Of a DNA stretch of 17,600 nt, positions 1 through 9,431 are shown piece by piece. The notes beneath the pieces are model-generated. The model did not search any database and was not told where the DNA came from. It saw only the letters and a list, made by a program, of their open reading frames with translations. The position numbers and the translations under genes are program-made. Positions within the stretch are counted from its first letter, which is position 1, and each line of letters starts with the position of its first letter. The stretch is from Larix sibirica. Lineage: Eukaryota > Streptophyta > Pinopsida > Pinales > Pinaceae. The DNA lies in the NCBI GenBank assembly GCA_004151065.3, contig NWUY0300001021.1, positions 1 to 17,600 on the forward strand, given 5' to 3'.

Positions 1-472
1 TACCAACCAAGGTAAAAACAAGTGGGAATGTGATTTTTATCTTCAAGCTCCAAATTCTGATTTACATGCGGCTCAGTTGGTATTTGGAGGTGGTTTTTTC
101 CTATTATTTGTCTGCAGTTCTATTTCTGGTGGATCGGTGGTGTGGTGGTTTTTGTGGTTTTTTTGCGGATTGGGCCTTTGGCACTCTTTCACTATCTGGG
201 CAGGTGGCTCTTTTTGTAGCGGTTTGTCAGGGGTTTTCGGGTGGCGGCTAGGGTTTGGCATTTTGGCCATCTTTTCGGTAACCTTTTTACTTTTTTCCTT
301 CGGTATTTTGGACGTCGGTCTTGTTAACGATTCCTCTATCACTTTTGGGACTAGACTTGGTTGTTTTTGGGTATTTTCACCCTTGTCCTATCTGGGCAGG
401 TGGCGTTTTCTGTGGTGACCGTGTCAGGAGTTACTTTTGGTGATTGCGACTGCTTAGGGTTTTGTAGTTACT
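1..472 (+). other. LINE-A 5' leader, G/T-rich
   Basis: Before the ORF1 start the + strand is dominated by G and T, with long runs of both and few A or C. That is unlike the AT-rich DNA beyond 1066. In LINEs this position holds the 5' untranslated region and internal promoter; promoter activity here is inferred from position only. Open frames on both strands in this stretch resemble nothing I know and look like effects of the biased composition. It contains an imperfect repeat pair, listed separately. Confidence 0.55.
193..429 (+). repeat. Imperfect tandem repeat in LINE-A leader
   Basis: The 15-mer tatctgggcaggtgg occurs exactly at 193-207 and 389-403, 196 bases apart. Weaker similarity continues after each copy to about 232 and 429, and a short C/T-rich stretch precedes both. 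This looks like a partial second copy of a leader unit of about 196 bp. Repeated leader units (monomers) are known to carry promoters in some mammalian L1 elements; whether these do is not shown. Confidence 0.55.
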
Positions 473-1063
473 ATGGCATCATTGGAGCCTACACATTCTA
501 TTTGTCAGTCGGGTTCTCAGGCGATGGAGGTGGTCATTCATAAACACGTTAATGGTAATCTCTCTGGCATTCTTGCTCGGAATCGCAACAATCAAAGGTG
601 TTAAAGGCCAGGGATGGCCGGTTACAATTCTCTTGGATTACGACCATAATTTGGATAGAATGAAGGTCTTGGCCACTCGCGGTGTTGTGGGTCGTTTGGA
701 GTTCGTTGGTGGCTGCAGAGAAGAGTTAGTGGCATGGGTGAATGAAAACTGGACTCCCATCTATGGATTGGCACCTCATGTTAATCTGTTAGTTAATAGA
801 TGGATTTTATTCACCTTCCCTGCGGGTTTTAATGTGGATGGTATTCTGGAACGAGTCTGGTTGTTTAAAGATGGTTCTCTGTACCTTAAAAAGTGGCATA
901 TTGGCTTTGATCCTTTGAAGGATTCACAGAGGCTACGCCATTTGTGGGTCATACTTCCAAGATTTCCTATTGAGCTGTGGTTTGAAAGCAACCTTATTGG
1001 TGTGGCAAACATTATCGGGAAGTTTATCCGGTTTGATAAGAGAACATTATTTGGTTATGACCG
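473..1063 (+). pseudogene. LINE-A ORF1, DUF4283-like (truncated, frameshifted)
   Basis: ORF1 of plant L1-type LINEs encodes a nucleic-acid-binding protein thought to coat the element RNA. I place the start at ATG 473-475, the first codon of a frame reading MASLEPTHSICQSGSQ and continuing to a stop at 602-604. The similarity then moves one frame over (frame of 552). There the DUF4283-like block appears: VVGRLEF near 684, a W-V-N-x-x-W segment near 735, FDPLKD near 910 and LPRFPIELWFE near 955. A single indel around 598-604 separates the parts. The block matches LINE-B ORF1 position by position, and it keeps Trp in the HLWV segment where LINE-B has a stop. The frame runs into the undetermined bases at 1064-1065, so the zinc-knuckle region and C-terminus are absent. 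Family assignment is confident; expression is unlikely. Confidence 0.82.
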
Positions 1064-1065
1064 NN
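1064..1065. other. Two undetermined bases at a composition break
   Basis: Two n characters sit exactly where the LINE-A ORF1 reading frame and its moderate GC content end and AT-rich non-coding DNA begins. This could be an assembly join between unrelated contigs rather than a real junction. Adjacency of LINE-A to the sequence on the right should not be taken as established. Confidence 0.6.
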
Positions 1066-2730
1066 TACACCCATCCTTATAATTTTTACTTTTCATTATA
1101 TATTATATATATATATATATTTAAAACTAACATATCCACAATATGGTGAATATTTAATACTTACCTTTTTGTTAAGTATTTCTATGTCAAAAATCAACTC
1201 ATTAGAACTATAATAATATGGATGATCATATCCACAATTAAATATTTAAGACCATGTCTAAGGGGAACCTCCCAAACTTTTAACATACTTATTCCAAGTT
1301 ATAAAAGGGGATAATTATTCAAGAGTTAATAATCTCACTATCTGCTCATATATACTAAAATATTACCTAACCCAATATATATGGCACATACAGTGACTAT
1401 AGGGTGGAGCTCTAAGTAACTTGCTGAGTTATATATTTTAATTAAAATCTTAAGAAGAGTCTACGAAGTGTATCCTCAATCGCTTTTCTTTACATAGTAT
1501 AATGTATTTATAAAATCTTTTGAATGTGATAAAGGATGACACTAAGAGTGCACCGTTAATGATCTTTATCTACTATCATTGTTCAACATATATTGAAATT
1601 AATCAAAACATTCCAGCACAAAGGATAAGTAATATTCTCTGTATCTAAAAATATGTATCTAATAAGTAAACCAGAGGTCCAACCTATATATATACACATT
1701 ATAATTATGACTTAGGTACATGGCACTGATCTATTTGCACTTTATAATATGATTCTATACCACTGGCATTCAAAGCCACTATCGAACTGAAAACTAGAAC
1801 AAGAGAAAAGCTTGGAAAACTATGCATTTTCTGATCTAACTGGAAATCTTTTGGGATTTTCTGAGATTTTTATGAAAAGATAAAAGAACCTGCCGAGATA
1901 TCAAATTTAAACCTTAGTCTCTGTTCTACATCGACTTTCAATTCAAACGCAGTGTGCTTGCAAGTGACATTTTAACGAGGAAAGGAAACACAAAGAGATG
2001 TGTGATCTCTTTTAAATAAAAAGCACCTATCAATTAAAAATGGGATTCTATTTTAACACAATCGGGATCTAAAACAGTTCTGGTCAAAATAGACATGACC
2101 CGAGCTTTGGTTTGCTCCACAGAACTGACCATCCATCTTCGCGGAGTCCACGCAAGCATCATATATAAGGACTAGAGATCATACAGGGATATATTCCCAT
2201 GGGTTGTATTAGTTTTGGAAATGGCATAACTGGCTATCCCTATAGAAATAGTTTAACATTCCTCAGGATTTCAGATTTAGCCATTTACTAGTTAAAAGGG
2301 ATTTTACATTCGCGGGCAGAAGTATTTACCCGTCCCTATGCATAGAGAAGAAATACTGACACTGTCAACAGCATTCAACTGGCCAGAACCTGTCGGCAGA
2401 TAGTGTTCACAAACATAAAACAACATCTCAAAGAATGCGTTCGATGTGGATCATATAGAGATCCCAACTTGTGAAGAGATAACCGTGAGGTAAGGCTCCA
2501 GCCACTCAGACAAGGGTTTACATTTTCTACCATGGCTATTGTAGATGAATTTCAATAATGAAATAATGAGATAATAAAGATAGATTTGTATTTGGGGTTT
2601 CTACATATATTATATATAACAATAATACCACGAAGGGAAAAGGAATCAGTCTATGACTATTCCTTCTCAAAATCTTACGATGACAGAAACTTCACTCCAA
2701 CTATACATATATGAATATATACTCATAGTT
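1066..2730 (-). mobile_element. AT-rich DNA, putative internal region of - strand LTR element
   Basis: If the LTR at 2744-4622 is correctly placed, this is the region downstream of its primer binding site, read on the - strand (leader and possibly gag). I could not recognise gag, protease or reverse transcriptase motifs on either strand; open frames are short and AT-rich. Less AT-rich islands at about 2090-2180 and 2330-2520 may be decayed coding sequence, but I cannot name them. The assignment depends wholly on the neighbouring LTR call. Confidence 0.3.
1097..1123. repeat. AT dinucleotide microsatellite
   Basis: An almost pure run of alternating T and A, a simple-sequence repeat 30-60 bases to the right of the undetermined bases at 1064-1065. 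Such tracts commonly vary in length and hinder assembly, which may be relevant to that gap. Confidence 0.8.
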
Positions 2731-2742
2731 ACTCTGATACCT
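2731..2742 (-). other. Putative primer binding site (tRNA-Met type)
   Basis: On the - strand this reads aggtatcagagt, matching 10 of 12 bases of the usual plant LTR-retrotransposon primer binding site complementary to initiator tRNA-Met (tggtatcagagc). It lies just inside the proposed inner end of the - strand LTR, the position expected for priming minus-strand DNA synthesis. The LTR end (...aatac then ga) is a decayed form of the usual ...aca end. A short match can occur by chance; its placement relative to the LTR start at 4622 is what makes it credible. Confidence 0.6.
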
Positions 2743-3385
2743 TCGTATTAGAGGACGAAACAGGACCCTACCCTCTTTATGTTCTACCGAATATATGTAA
2801 AAAAAAATATTTATTACTAAACTATTATTATAGGTATATAGAACCATACCCTAACCCTCGGCATTGTATAAGAAGAAAACTGGGATGTTAAAACCGAGCA
2901 GAGCTTGTGATAGTATTAAAAAAAATATGGATTCAGCATCTATTCCAACAATGGAGGAAATATAGGAAAGCAATAATTCAGTTACTACAAAAATAGTTGG
3001 CGCAAGACATCTAAGCCCGATAAATAAAAAGTTCTAAGTGCTGGATTGAATATGAATACTTAATTAACGAATAATAAGAAATCAAATTACATATGAGCAA
3101 CAACGATTTACCTGAGATCGATTGTAATTTAGTAAAAGCGCATACCATAAAATATACAAGATCCAAACCTGCGTTGGCCTCGATACACCGAAATCTCTCG
3201 CGGGCAGCTTACGCCGAGCTCCTCACTCTACTCCTTTCCGACGATCTATCTCCCATACATCGTTACATCTCAGGCGTTTTTATCAGAGGTGTATCTACCG
3301 TTCAACCGAAGGATCAATACAGAGCTATGCAAATCCGAAGGCCGGCTTTTCTCTTCTTTTCCCCCCATGCAACCCAAGGGCAAAG

Positions 3386-3394
3386 CTTTATATA
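3386..3394 (-). promoter_or_regulatory. TATA box in the - strand LTR
   Basis: On the - strand this reads tatataaag, a good plant TATA box, followed downstream by a less AT-rich stretch (3370 down to 3100). In an LTR this would set the U3/R boundary, with a start site roughly 30 bases further on, near 3355-3365. No activity can be inferred from sequence alone. Confidence 0.5.
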
Positions 3395-4020
3395 TGATAG
3401 ACAAGGATCTGTGTATTAACATGCCACCTCCAGGGGTCTTCTAAATCCCTAAATTTCTATTTTCTTATCTACACCGGTCTCCCATTCTCAAGTCTGTCCT
3501 TTCTTTTTATTTGTGCTTCTGAGTCGAAGCGTCCGTCTAGCTGACGAAATCCCTGCCACTTGGGGCATGGAATCCCCATACCATCAGCCGAGTGTTCGCT
3601 AACCACTCTTCCTCCATGACGGCTCGACGCTCAAAAGGAGGACAAAGGTTGCGGAGATCTCTCCCCTCTGCCTCCACCATATCTTAGAGTATTTAAAAAA
3701 ATTATCCTCCACTCTTTGTGATAGTGGAGTGAGCTCGCCAAGCTTTTAGAGTGGAATTTTTTTTGAATCCAAGTGGCCGGTTATAAACCGAGGAGACAAA
3801 CTCCTGGAATCTTCCAAACACGATGCTTGGTTTAAACTACCCGACTAAAGTATGTGCGCATTGGCACTAAAGTTTTAGTGATAAGAAATGTGCCTTTGAA
3901 AGTGTTACTATACATAGATACACACCAAAATATATACATCATCAAAGTAAATTATTGCTTTGTAGCATCATACTAAATATTCGACCTTATGTATAGATTT
4001 AACAATCTATTAACGTATTA

Positions 4021-4043
4021 GAATAGATTATAACAATCTATTC
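4021..4043. repeat. Perfect 9-bp inverted repeat, 5-nt loop
   Basis: The arms gaatagatt (4021-4029) and aatctattc (4035-4043) are exact reverse complements around a 5-base loop. Further aatctatt-type words nearby (around 3990-4015 and 4060-4075) make this part of a small AT-rich palindromic cluster inside the U3 part of the proposed LTR. It may be only a property of AT-rich DNA. Confidence 0.5.
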
Positions 4044-4200
4044 TATGGATATAAATAATTTAAGTGATAGATTAATAGGATAAGAATCCAATCCCTTATA
4101 CTTACATGAAAATATAAAATCCACTTTATAGATTTTATTGATATACATATACATATATATATTACTTAAGCAATAAAAGCCTAGATGCGTACATTAAAAT

Positions 4201-4320
4201 CTTAAGAGATTTTAAATACTAGTTTGTTCCCGATTAAACTCTTAAGAGATTTTAAATACTAGTTTGTTCCCCATTAAACTTTTAAGAGATTTTAAATACT
4301 AGTTTGTTCCCGATTTTTAA
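4201..4320. repeat. Three tandem 40-bp repeats
   Basis: Units start at 4201, 4241 and 4281, each beginning with (c/t)ttaagagattttaaatac and each 40 bases long. Unit 2 differs from unit 1 by one base (cc for cg near its end). Unit 3 differs at its first base and in its last few bases. Such high identity points to recent duplication or homogenisation compared with the decayed DNA around it. Lying in the U3 part of a putative LTR, upstream of its TATA box, the array could act as an enhancer repeat. There are no spacers between distinct sequences, so it is not a CRISPR array. Confidence 0.95.
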
Positions 4321-4622
4321 TGCGTAAATGGAAAGTAGCTTACTTTGTTTAATACTTAGTAGTAAGTTTTTATGAGCATTTTTAGTCAATTTAGACTTAT
4401 GAGGAATGTGACTTATTTCATCTTAGTGAAATCGGTTGTCTTTTAAAGGTATCATTGTTCTTAAACTCTCAAGATTAAAATAACGCTTAGGGATATAGCA
4501 CTAGTTTCAAGGTCCATTGGTGAGGCCTTGGCTTTGAGCTCTTCACAAGGGCCACTTACACAATTCGTAATTACATTTACAATAATTAATGGCAATAGGG
4601 GTCAAAATTTAGGGATGTTACA

Positions 4623-5104
4623 GAAAGTCCAATCACCCTCACCGCGCTTCCCTAAATTCATAGAATCACTCACCTTATTGCTTAATCCCCCACTAAAAAG
4701 AAAATCAAAACCCTTTTCGAGCCATTCAAGATTCTTAAGCAATTATTCAAAATTGTTAAGGACAAATCTAACCCTCTACTAAACCATCAAGTTTACCTTA
4801 TTTCTCTCTTGTGGAAAATCCTATATTGGTCAAACAAGAAAGGCTATCCAAACTCATATAAAATAGCACATTTTGGACACCAATCATAATTGTTTAACCA
4901 AATCAGCCATTTCCGAACACTCCCACAAATTCAAACACTTAATTTGCTTTAATCAAACAAAATTTTTAACTCCAATGCCCCATTACGCAACTCGCCTTAT
5001 GTGGGAATCCCTTGAAATTGAAAAGCACCCTAACAACTTCAATAGGTAAGATGGATATAAATAAAGTCATTTGTGGAAACCCATTATCTATCATTTCTTG
5101 AACA
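4623..5104 (+). pseudogene. Penelope-like retroelement C-terminus with GIY-YIG endonuclease (Dryad-like)
   Basis: Penelope-like elements encode a reverse transcriptase fused to a C-terminal GIY-YIG endonuclease that nicks target DNA. Two frames carry this fragment. About 4686-4806 reads KIKTLFEPFKILKQLF, then KDKSNPLLNHQVYLIS, the linker leading into the endonuclease. After a frameshift near 4807 comes SCGKSYIGQT, with YIG at 4822-4830. Then follow a stop at 4864-4866 where a Glu codon is usual, SAISEHS near 4905, and RLMWESLEIEKHPNNF near 4990-5040 with a Glu expected for this nuclease class. A final degraded WKPII lies near 5080. The reverse transcriptase part is missing: similarity begins beside the LTR edge at 4622. 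In plants this family is known from conifers, where it was attributed to ancient transfer from arthropods. Confidence 0.85.
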
Positions 5105-5368
5105 TCTAAGCTATCATCATTACCCCCCCTCCCCATGCCTCCTTCAGTGAGCCCCTCTTTTTTTACATGGAGAGTAAAGAGGTGCTTAGAACCCACTATG
5201 GGGGAAATGTTGTCACTTTTTTTCGCATTTTTAATGTTACTTAATGTAACCTTCTCATGTTCGCTCATAACTTATCAAAAATAAAAAAAAAAGTAAAAAA
5301 AATCAATACCAACATAGATCCATCTTAAACCCAGATCTATCAAGCACCTAGAGTGATCAAATAAATTA
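5105..5368. other. Non-coding flank before LINE-B
   Basis: No supported gene. There is a C-rich run at 5121-5137, A-rich tracts at 5280-5303, and an inverted-repeat arm at 5334-5358. A frame on the - strand covering 4966-5268 is antisense to the Penelope fragment and matches nothing I know. The left part may be the 3' untranslated end of the Penelope-like element. Confidence 0.5.
5334..5358. repeat. Left arm of an inverted repeat split by LINE-B
   Basis: This 25-base arm is almost the exact reverse complement of 17293-17316, differing by one extra base and one substitution. With LINE-B removed the arms would lie about 25 bases apart, giving a hairpin-capable site. The left target-site copy at 5384-5404 carries an incomplete version of the right arm that ends at the LINE junction. 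Confidence 0.75.
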
Positions 5369-5404
5369 CACCTCAATAAATTAGATCCCTCTCGGTGCTG
5401 ATAG
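5369..5404 (+). repeat. LINE-B target-site duplication, left copy
   Basis: These 36 bases match 17278-17313 with three mismatches (positions 4, 9 and 25). The right copy directly follows the A-tail of LINE-B, the arrangement made by target-primed reverse transcription. The duplication is longer than the 7-20 bp usual for L1 elements. It fixes the LINE-B 5' junction at about 5405. Confidence 0.85.
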
Positions 5405-5432
5405 AAGATCCTATGGGTTACTTGATTGCATA

Positions 5433-7100
5433 GTGGTTATTATTCCATCTACCGGTCAATCGGGTCTTTCATTGACCCCTTCTATGTGGATGGATCCTCC
5501 TTTGACTTACGATGCTTTTGGTGCTACATCTAGCGGTTATGTGGGGATATCTCCAGTTAAAGGTATATTTTTCCCTATGACCAAACAAACCCTAGAAAAA
5601 AAGGATTCTTTTCCTGCGGAGGAGGGTTTTTCACTTCATAAACTGATTGGTTTTGGGGCCTAAAATAGATTTCAGGTCAAAGCATACAAGGTTCTTGCTT
5701 AACGAAAACAATTTTTTCTTGGTAAAGATGTAAATCTTGACAGAGTGGCGGTGTTTGCATCGCGAGCTTTGGTGGGTCATTTTGAATCCACGAAATTTTC
5801 TCATCCAAAGCTCATTGAATGGGTGAACAAAACTTGGCTCCCTCTTTTTGACTACACCCCTCACACTAACATGATGTCGAATGGGTGGGTTTTCTTTGTC
5901 TTCCCAAAACCTTATGACATCCCAAGGGTTTTGGATGGTATCTGTTTGATCAAAGGAGGATCACTTGTTCTGAAACGCTACCACACGAATTTTGACCCAG
6001 AAAAGGGGAAAATGACCAGAAGACATCTATAGATGCTTTTGTTTGGATTTCCCATTGAACTATGGATAAAAAATGTATTTGTTGGATTGCCGAACTGCTT
6101 ATGGCGTTTCATACAATTAGAGAAAAGAATGTTATATGGGGTTGAGAAGAAAGTTGTAGTTGTTATGGTGGAATACGACATTTCTAAGGGGATCCCGGAT
6201 GTGGGTGATATTCTTTGGGGGGACAGGACCATTTCTCATAAATTAGATTGATTACATGTTTCCTTTCACTGTGACTACTGTTGGGATACTGGACAGTTGA
6301 AGTCAAAATTTCCAAAATTGTTGGAGGGTGAGGATAATTTCCCTTATGAGACTCCAATGGATGAGGAGTTGTATCACCATATAAATGTTGTGGATGTTGA
6401 TATCACACTTGCAGTATGAGAAAATGAATCTTCTCACGGTTTAGACGTTGATGGGATCATTGGTATGAATAATATCTCCACGCCTATTCCTTATGAAGGT
6501 GTTACTAGGGATGAAATTAATTTTTATTTGAATGCTGATAAATCTCTAGAATTGAGAAGATAATTGGGTGTCGACAATAATAATTCCATTGTGGGGTCTG
6601 GGAACACATCTAGGCCATCATCGCCTTGTGAGGGTGTCCCTTTGATTGTTGACAGTCGTCATACCTTAAAATATTCAGAAAAAATCCTGGTGCTAGAGCC
6701 TACTATTCATAATGTGGATTCCCCCACTGTGGGAAACCCTATCTTGCAGTCGATTCCGGAATTGTCCTGCCACTCGTCTTTTGAGAAAGATACCTTACCA
6801 TTTTACTCTAGTAAACCTTCCTTTTCCTCTGAGGTCATGCCAGTTTCATCTATCCATCATCAAAATGTTACGATAAGGAATAAAAATAAACCTAGAGGTG
6901 CGCGAAAAAAGTAGGTGTTAATACTTGGGACTGCACTCCATATTGTCTACCTCTTGACCCCAAAACCTTTAATTCATCTCCCTTTCCCTCATGGTTATTC
7001 CCATGTCCAATCTAATAAAAGCATCATTTTTCCATTCAACCCTATGATGTTGTGTTGTTCAACTTCTCTATTCTCAAATTTCAATTATGAGTTTGTAATG
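5433..7100 (+). pseudogene. LINE-B ORF1, 5' part (DUF4283-like, zinc knuckle)
   Basis: One reading frame can be followed from about 5421 to 6911 with no frameshift. It has six in-frame stops (5661, 5700, 6030, 6249, 6417, 6561), and a seventh at 6912 marks the point where similarity shifts by one base. No convincing ATG starts this frame. Order of motifs: FPAEEGFSLHKL near 5619; LDRVAVFASRALVGHF near 5736; a W-V-N-x-x-W segment near 5820; LKRYHTNFDPEKG near 5970; FPIELW near 6048; DISKGIP near 6177; zinc knuckle at 6270-6311; then a long low-complexity Ser/Pro-rich part. The stop at 6030 replaces a Trp present in LINE-A. After 6912 a shifted frame reads VGVNTWDCTPYCLPLD. The frame is lost near 7100, where the foreign insertion begins. 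Confidence 0.88.
6270..6311 (+). other. Decayed CCHC zinc knuckle in LINE-B ORF1
   Basis: The frame reads CDYCWDTGQLKSKF. The spacing is that of a retroelement zinc knuckle (C-x2-C-x4-H-x4-C), but His is replaced by Gln (cag) and the last Cys by Phe (ttt), each one base change from the expected codon. Two of four zinc ligands are lost, so the knuckle cannot bind zinc normally. It still helps identify the protein. Confidence 0.8.
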
Positions 7101-7576
7101 TGATGACGTGGCCCAAGTTGTTCTTTATTACATTTTGATTTTATAGGTATGGTCCTTGGTCAAATTAATGACTTAACTTTGGTTAAATTAAGCACAATGT
7201 TCAATTAAGGCTAAAATTTAATAGCGCTACAGAACTTCCAAAAGCTATGCTACCAAATCAAGGCTGCTACCAAACCATCCACTAGTGCTACAGAACTGAC
7301 ATAGTTTGTTAGGGCCATCATTGTAACAACTCCTTATTTCATGGAATTTTTGGGAGACCTGCGACTGCAATAAACGAAACCAAGTGGTGAATCATGGATC
7401 CAAATGTTTAGAAAGTACTTGGTTTTACAAATTCATTCAAGTTATTTTTCTCTTGATTTTTACAATCATCGGTGTGATATTTTGAAGAAATTACCAACGG
7501 ATCCTTTAGAATATTGTTAATTTCTCGATAACACTGAAATATTATGCACATAGGTTCACCTAATTCTCCACAGTAA
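7101..7576 (+). other. Upstream part of the foreign insert, non-coding
   Basis: No convincing gene. The stretch has short repeated words: gctacagaact at 7226-7236 and 7287-7297, with gctaccaaa at 7249-7257 and 7266-7274 between them. A 60-residue frame on the - strand (7408-7590) matches nothing I know. By position this could be the leader or promoter side of the first coiled-coil copy; the second copy lacks it. Confidence 0.45.
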
Positions 7577-9431
7577 TTGAAAGAATCCATTATGTATGTG
7601 CATAGAATCGGTCACGTTGTGAGGTATGAGCCCATTGGGGATGAAATTCTTAATGCATACCCAAAGTTCGGAGTCAAATTTAAAAGATCTGGTTGGTTTC
7701 GTTATTGTGAAAAATTACAGGGTCCTCATACAGAGATATCGAGGGCATTTCCAGAAGGGTTTGATGGAAAAACCATTACCGTGGGATATTTCACTTTTCC
7801 TGTTTCGGAAAACTCTATTGCCATAGCAAACGAATTCTCACAAGACGGTGAACAGAGGTTCAAGCTATAGGTTGTTGACATTGTACAGTGTAACCGTTTT
7901 CTCCTGGACAAATACATCAATCCATATTGGCACAAAGGGATTCCGCGACCTCTGCTTAAGTAAGAATACAGTGACATGTTGAAAATGGTACAAAGATATA
8001 TCATGGGAGAGGCAAGGTATGCCACTATCCACCCCTATCACATGTTCTTCCTGTTACATTTGGATGTCATTTCAAGGATGAACCTTCCCTTTTATTTCTT
8101 AAAGAGTCTATCCAAAATGGCATCTAGGGTTAGAAATTTTCCTAAAATCCAACACAATATCTTTCATCATGGCTTAATTAAGCTTCTAATAATTCAGGAA
8201 CTGAATAAATTCAATAGAAATTGGGACCATTTTGTGTTACACTCTAATTTTAGAACCCTAGGAAATAACCGTTTTCCAAAAGATACTAATTATACTTTCG
8301 CAAGTTTGAAAATCTCTGAGGATTGTGGAGGTGTTGGAATCAATGCGGACCAAAGTTTTGAAAAGGAAGAAGCGAAAATAAGGTTAATAATGAGAGGGGA
8401 TGTAAAGCCACCACCAAAACATGAAGATATTCAGTCTCACGGGAAAAAAATTCATATAATCCTTTAGATGATGAAGAATAGACTAAAAATATGAAGAGGA
8501 AGTCAGAAAACCCCAAGCCTAATTACCTTAGGGGACCACATACCAGAGCTACGAATAAATTGAGGCTCAATTCTCGAGCAATCATTGACCCTTCCTTGAA
8601 AGATAAAAAGGTTATAGATTTGGACAGTTTTTCTGATCAAGAATTCAAGAAACCCAAGAGGCCAAGATTCATAACTTCAACTTCAAATCCTACATAGACA
8701 AGGGTGAGTTCCAGAATTAACAAAAATATAAAAGAGGTAATGTACTCGGGTTCTATTAAAAATAATATGTTTGTGGAGGCAAATAAAAATAATCAATTTA
8801 AAAAACCCAAAGAGGCCAGGAGAAGACTAATGGGGAATTGGATTCATCCATGGAAGTAGAGAAGAAGGTGGTTGAAATGTTAACTAATTTTGAGAAAAAC
8901 ATAAATATAGTCCCTTGTACACTTTTGATTCGTCCCAGTATACCCCTGACCTTTGAAGAAGAACATAATATTCAAAATGAAGAATTTTATAATTTTTCAA
9001 AGACAGAGATGGAATTTTCGACGGACCAGGTAGAAAAACTAGTTGATGTGTTTCAACCCTAAAAATGCAAGACTTCAAGCAAATCAAAGGCTCAAGAAGA
9101 AACTGAAAAAATATAAAGGCTTGATTAAAGAATTACAACATGAAAATAAAGAGGTGCAGGATGGGTTGAATGAGACCGATAAATAATGGAATAAGATACT
9201 CATCAAAGACAACAAGTTATGTAAATCTCTCTGGGGTTAAAGAAGAATAATGAGAAGCTTCTCAGACAAAAAAAATATTGGAAAAAAGAATGCTTGCTCG
9301 AAAGGAAGAAGCACCAGGTTAACAATGACAAATTAGGTAATTTGATTGAATTGGGCACCCACGTTCTTCAAGATACGTTGCAAAGTCAAAGAGTTGATAC
9401 TACTTGGAATCAAGGAGTTGAATCAAAATGA
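7577..9431 (+). pseudogene. Coiled-coil protein of unknown family, copy 1 (broken)
   Basis: I do not firmly recognise this family; it resembles hypothetical proteins encoded many times in gymnosperm genomes. The first ATG is at 7592, though similarity could start upstream. One frame runs 7577-8464 with stops at 7868 and 7961: FPEGFDGKTITVGYF near 7750, then RYIMGEARYATIHPYHMFF near 7995, SRMNLPFYFLKSLSKMASRV near 8072, and FHHGLIKLLIIQEL near 8162. A shift near 8445 leads to a Lys/Arg-rich part with KKPKRPR near 8650, which could be a nuclear-import signal, and stops at 8479 and 8695. Another shift near 8835 leads to SSMEVEKKVVEMLTNFEKN, and one near 9060 to a long coiled coil (LKKKLKKYKGLIKELQHE) with a stop near 9184. 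The tail reads GTHVLQDTLQSQR, ending with the stop at 9429-9431. No catalytic motif is seen. Confidence 0.7.

Larger units (their letters stand above)
1..1063 (+). mobile_element. LINE-A: 5' fragment of a plant L1-type LINE
   Basis: This is the 5' part of a non-LTR retrotransposon: a G/T-rich leader (1-472) followed by the start of an ORF1 with a DUF4283-like region. The protein aligns by eye with the ORF1 of the second LINE in this window (5745-6150), so the two are paralogous members of one lineage in the same orientation. The rest of ORF1 and all of ORF2 are missing: LINE similarity stops at two undetermined bases (1064-1065), after which the sequence becomes very AT-rich. The true left end of the element is not visible and may lie before base 1. 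Confidence 0.8.
2744..4622 (-). mobile_element. Putative long LTR (about 1.9 kb), - strand
   Basis: On the - strand the sequence from 4622 begins tgtaacatccctaa, a TG-initiated start typical of plant Ty3/gypsy-type LTRs. About 1,879 bases later comes a primer-binding-like site, which defines the inner end. Between them lie features expected of an LTR: a TATA box (3386-3394) about 1.23 kb in, and tandem repeats (4201-4320) in the U3 part. The stretch 3100-3870 is noticeably richer in G and C than its surroundings and has no convincing protein frame, consistent with U3 and R-U5 control sequence. LTRs of 1-2 kb are common in large plant genomes. The partner LTR is not in the window, so a solo LTR or a truncated element cannot be told apart. 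The superfamily is a guess from the LTR start. Confidence 0.6.

Noticed and set aside
73-418. Open frames on both strands in the LINE-A leader as proteins
   Set aside because: They are low-complexity products of G/T-biased DNA with no similarity to known proteins.
3093-3419. 108-codon open frame on the + strand as a gene
   Set aside because: It lies antisense to the R-U5 part of the proposed LTR, has no recognisable domain, and its openness fits the local composition.
3539-3679. Short - strand frame beginning MVEAEGRDLRN as a gene's first exon
   Set aside because: The TATA box, GC shift and a splice-donor-like gtaa near 3110 first suggested a host gene, but the primer-binding-like site and LTR start explain the layout better. 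I cannot exclude the host-gene reading.
4201-4320. CRISPR array
   Set aside because: The units are directly adjacent with no variable spacers, and the context is a plant repeat.
5978-6232. 84-codon - strand frame as a gene
   Set aside because: It is antisense to the DUF4283-like part of LINE-B ORF1.
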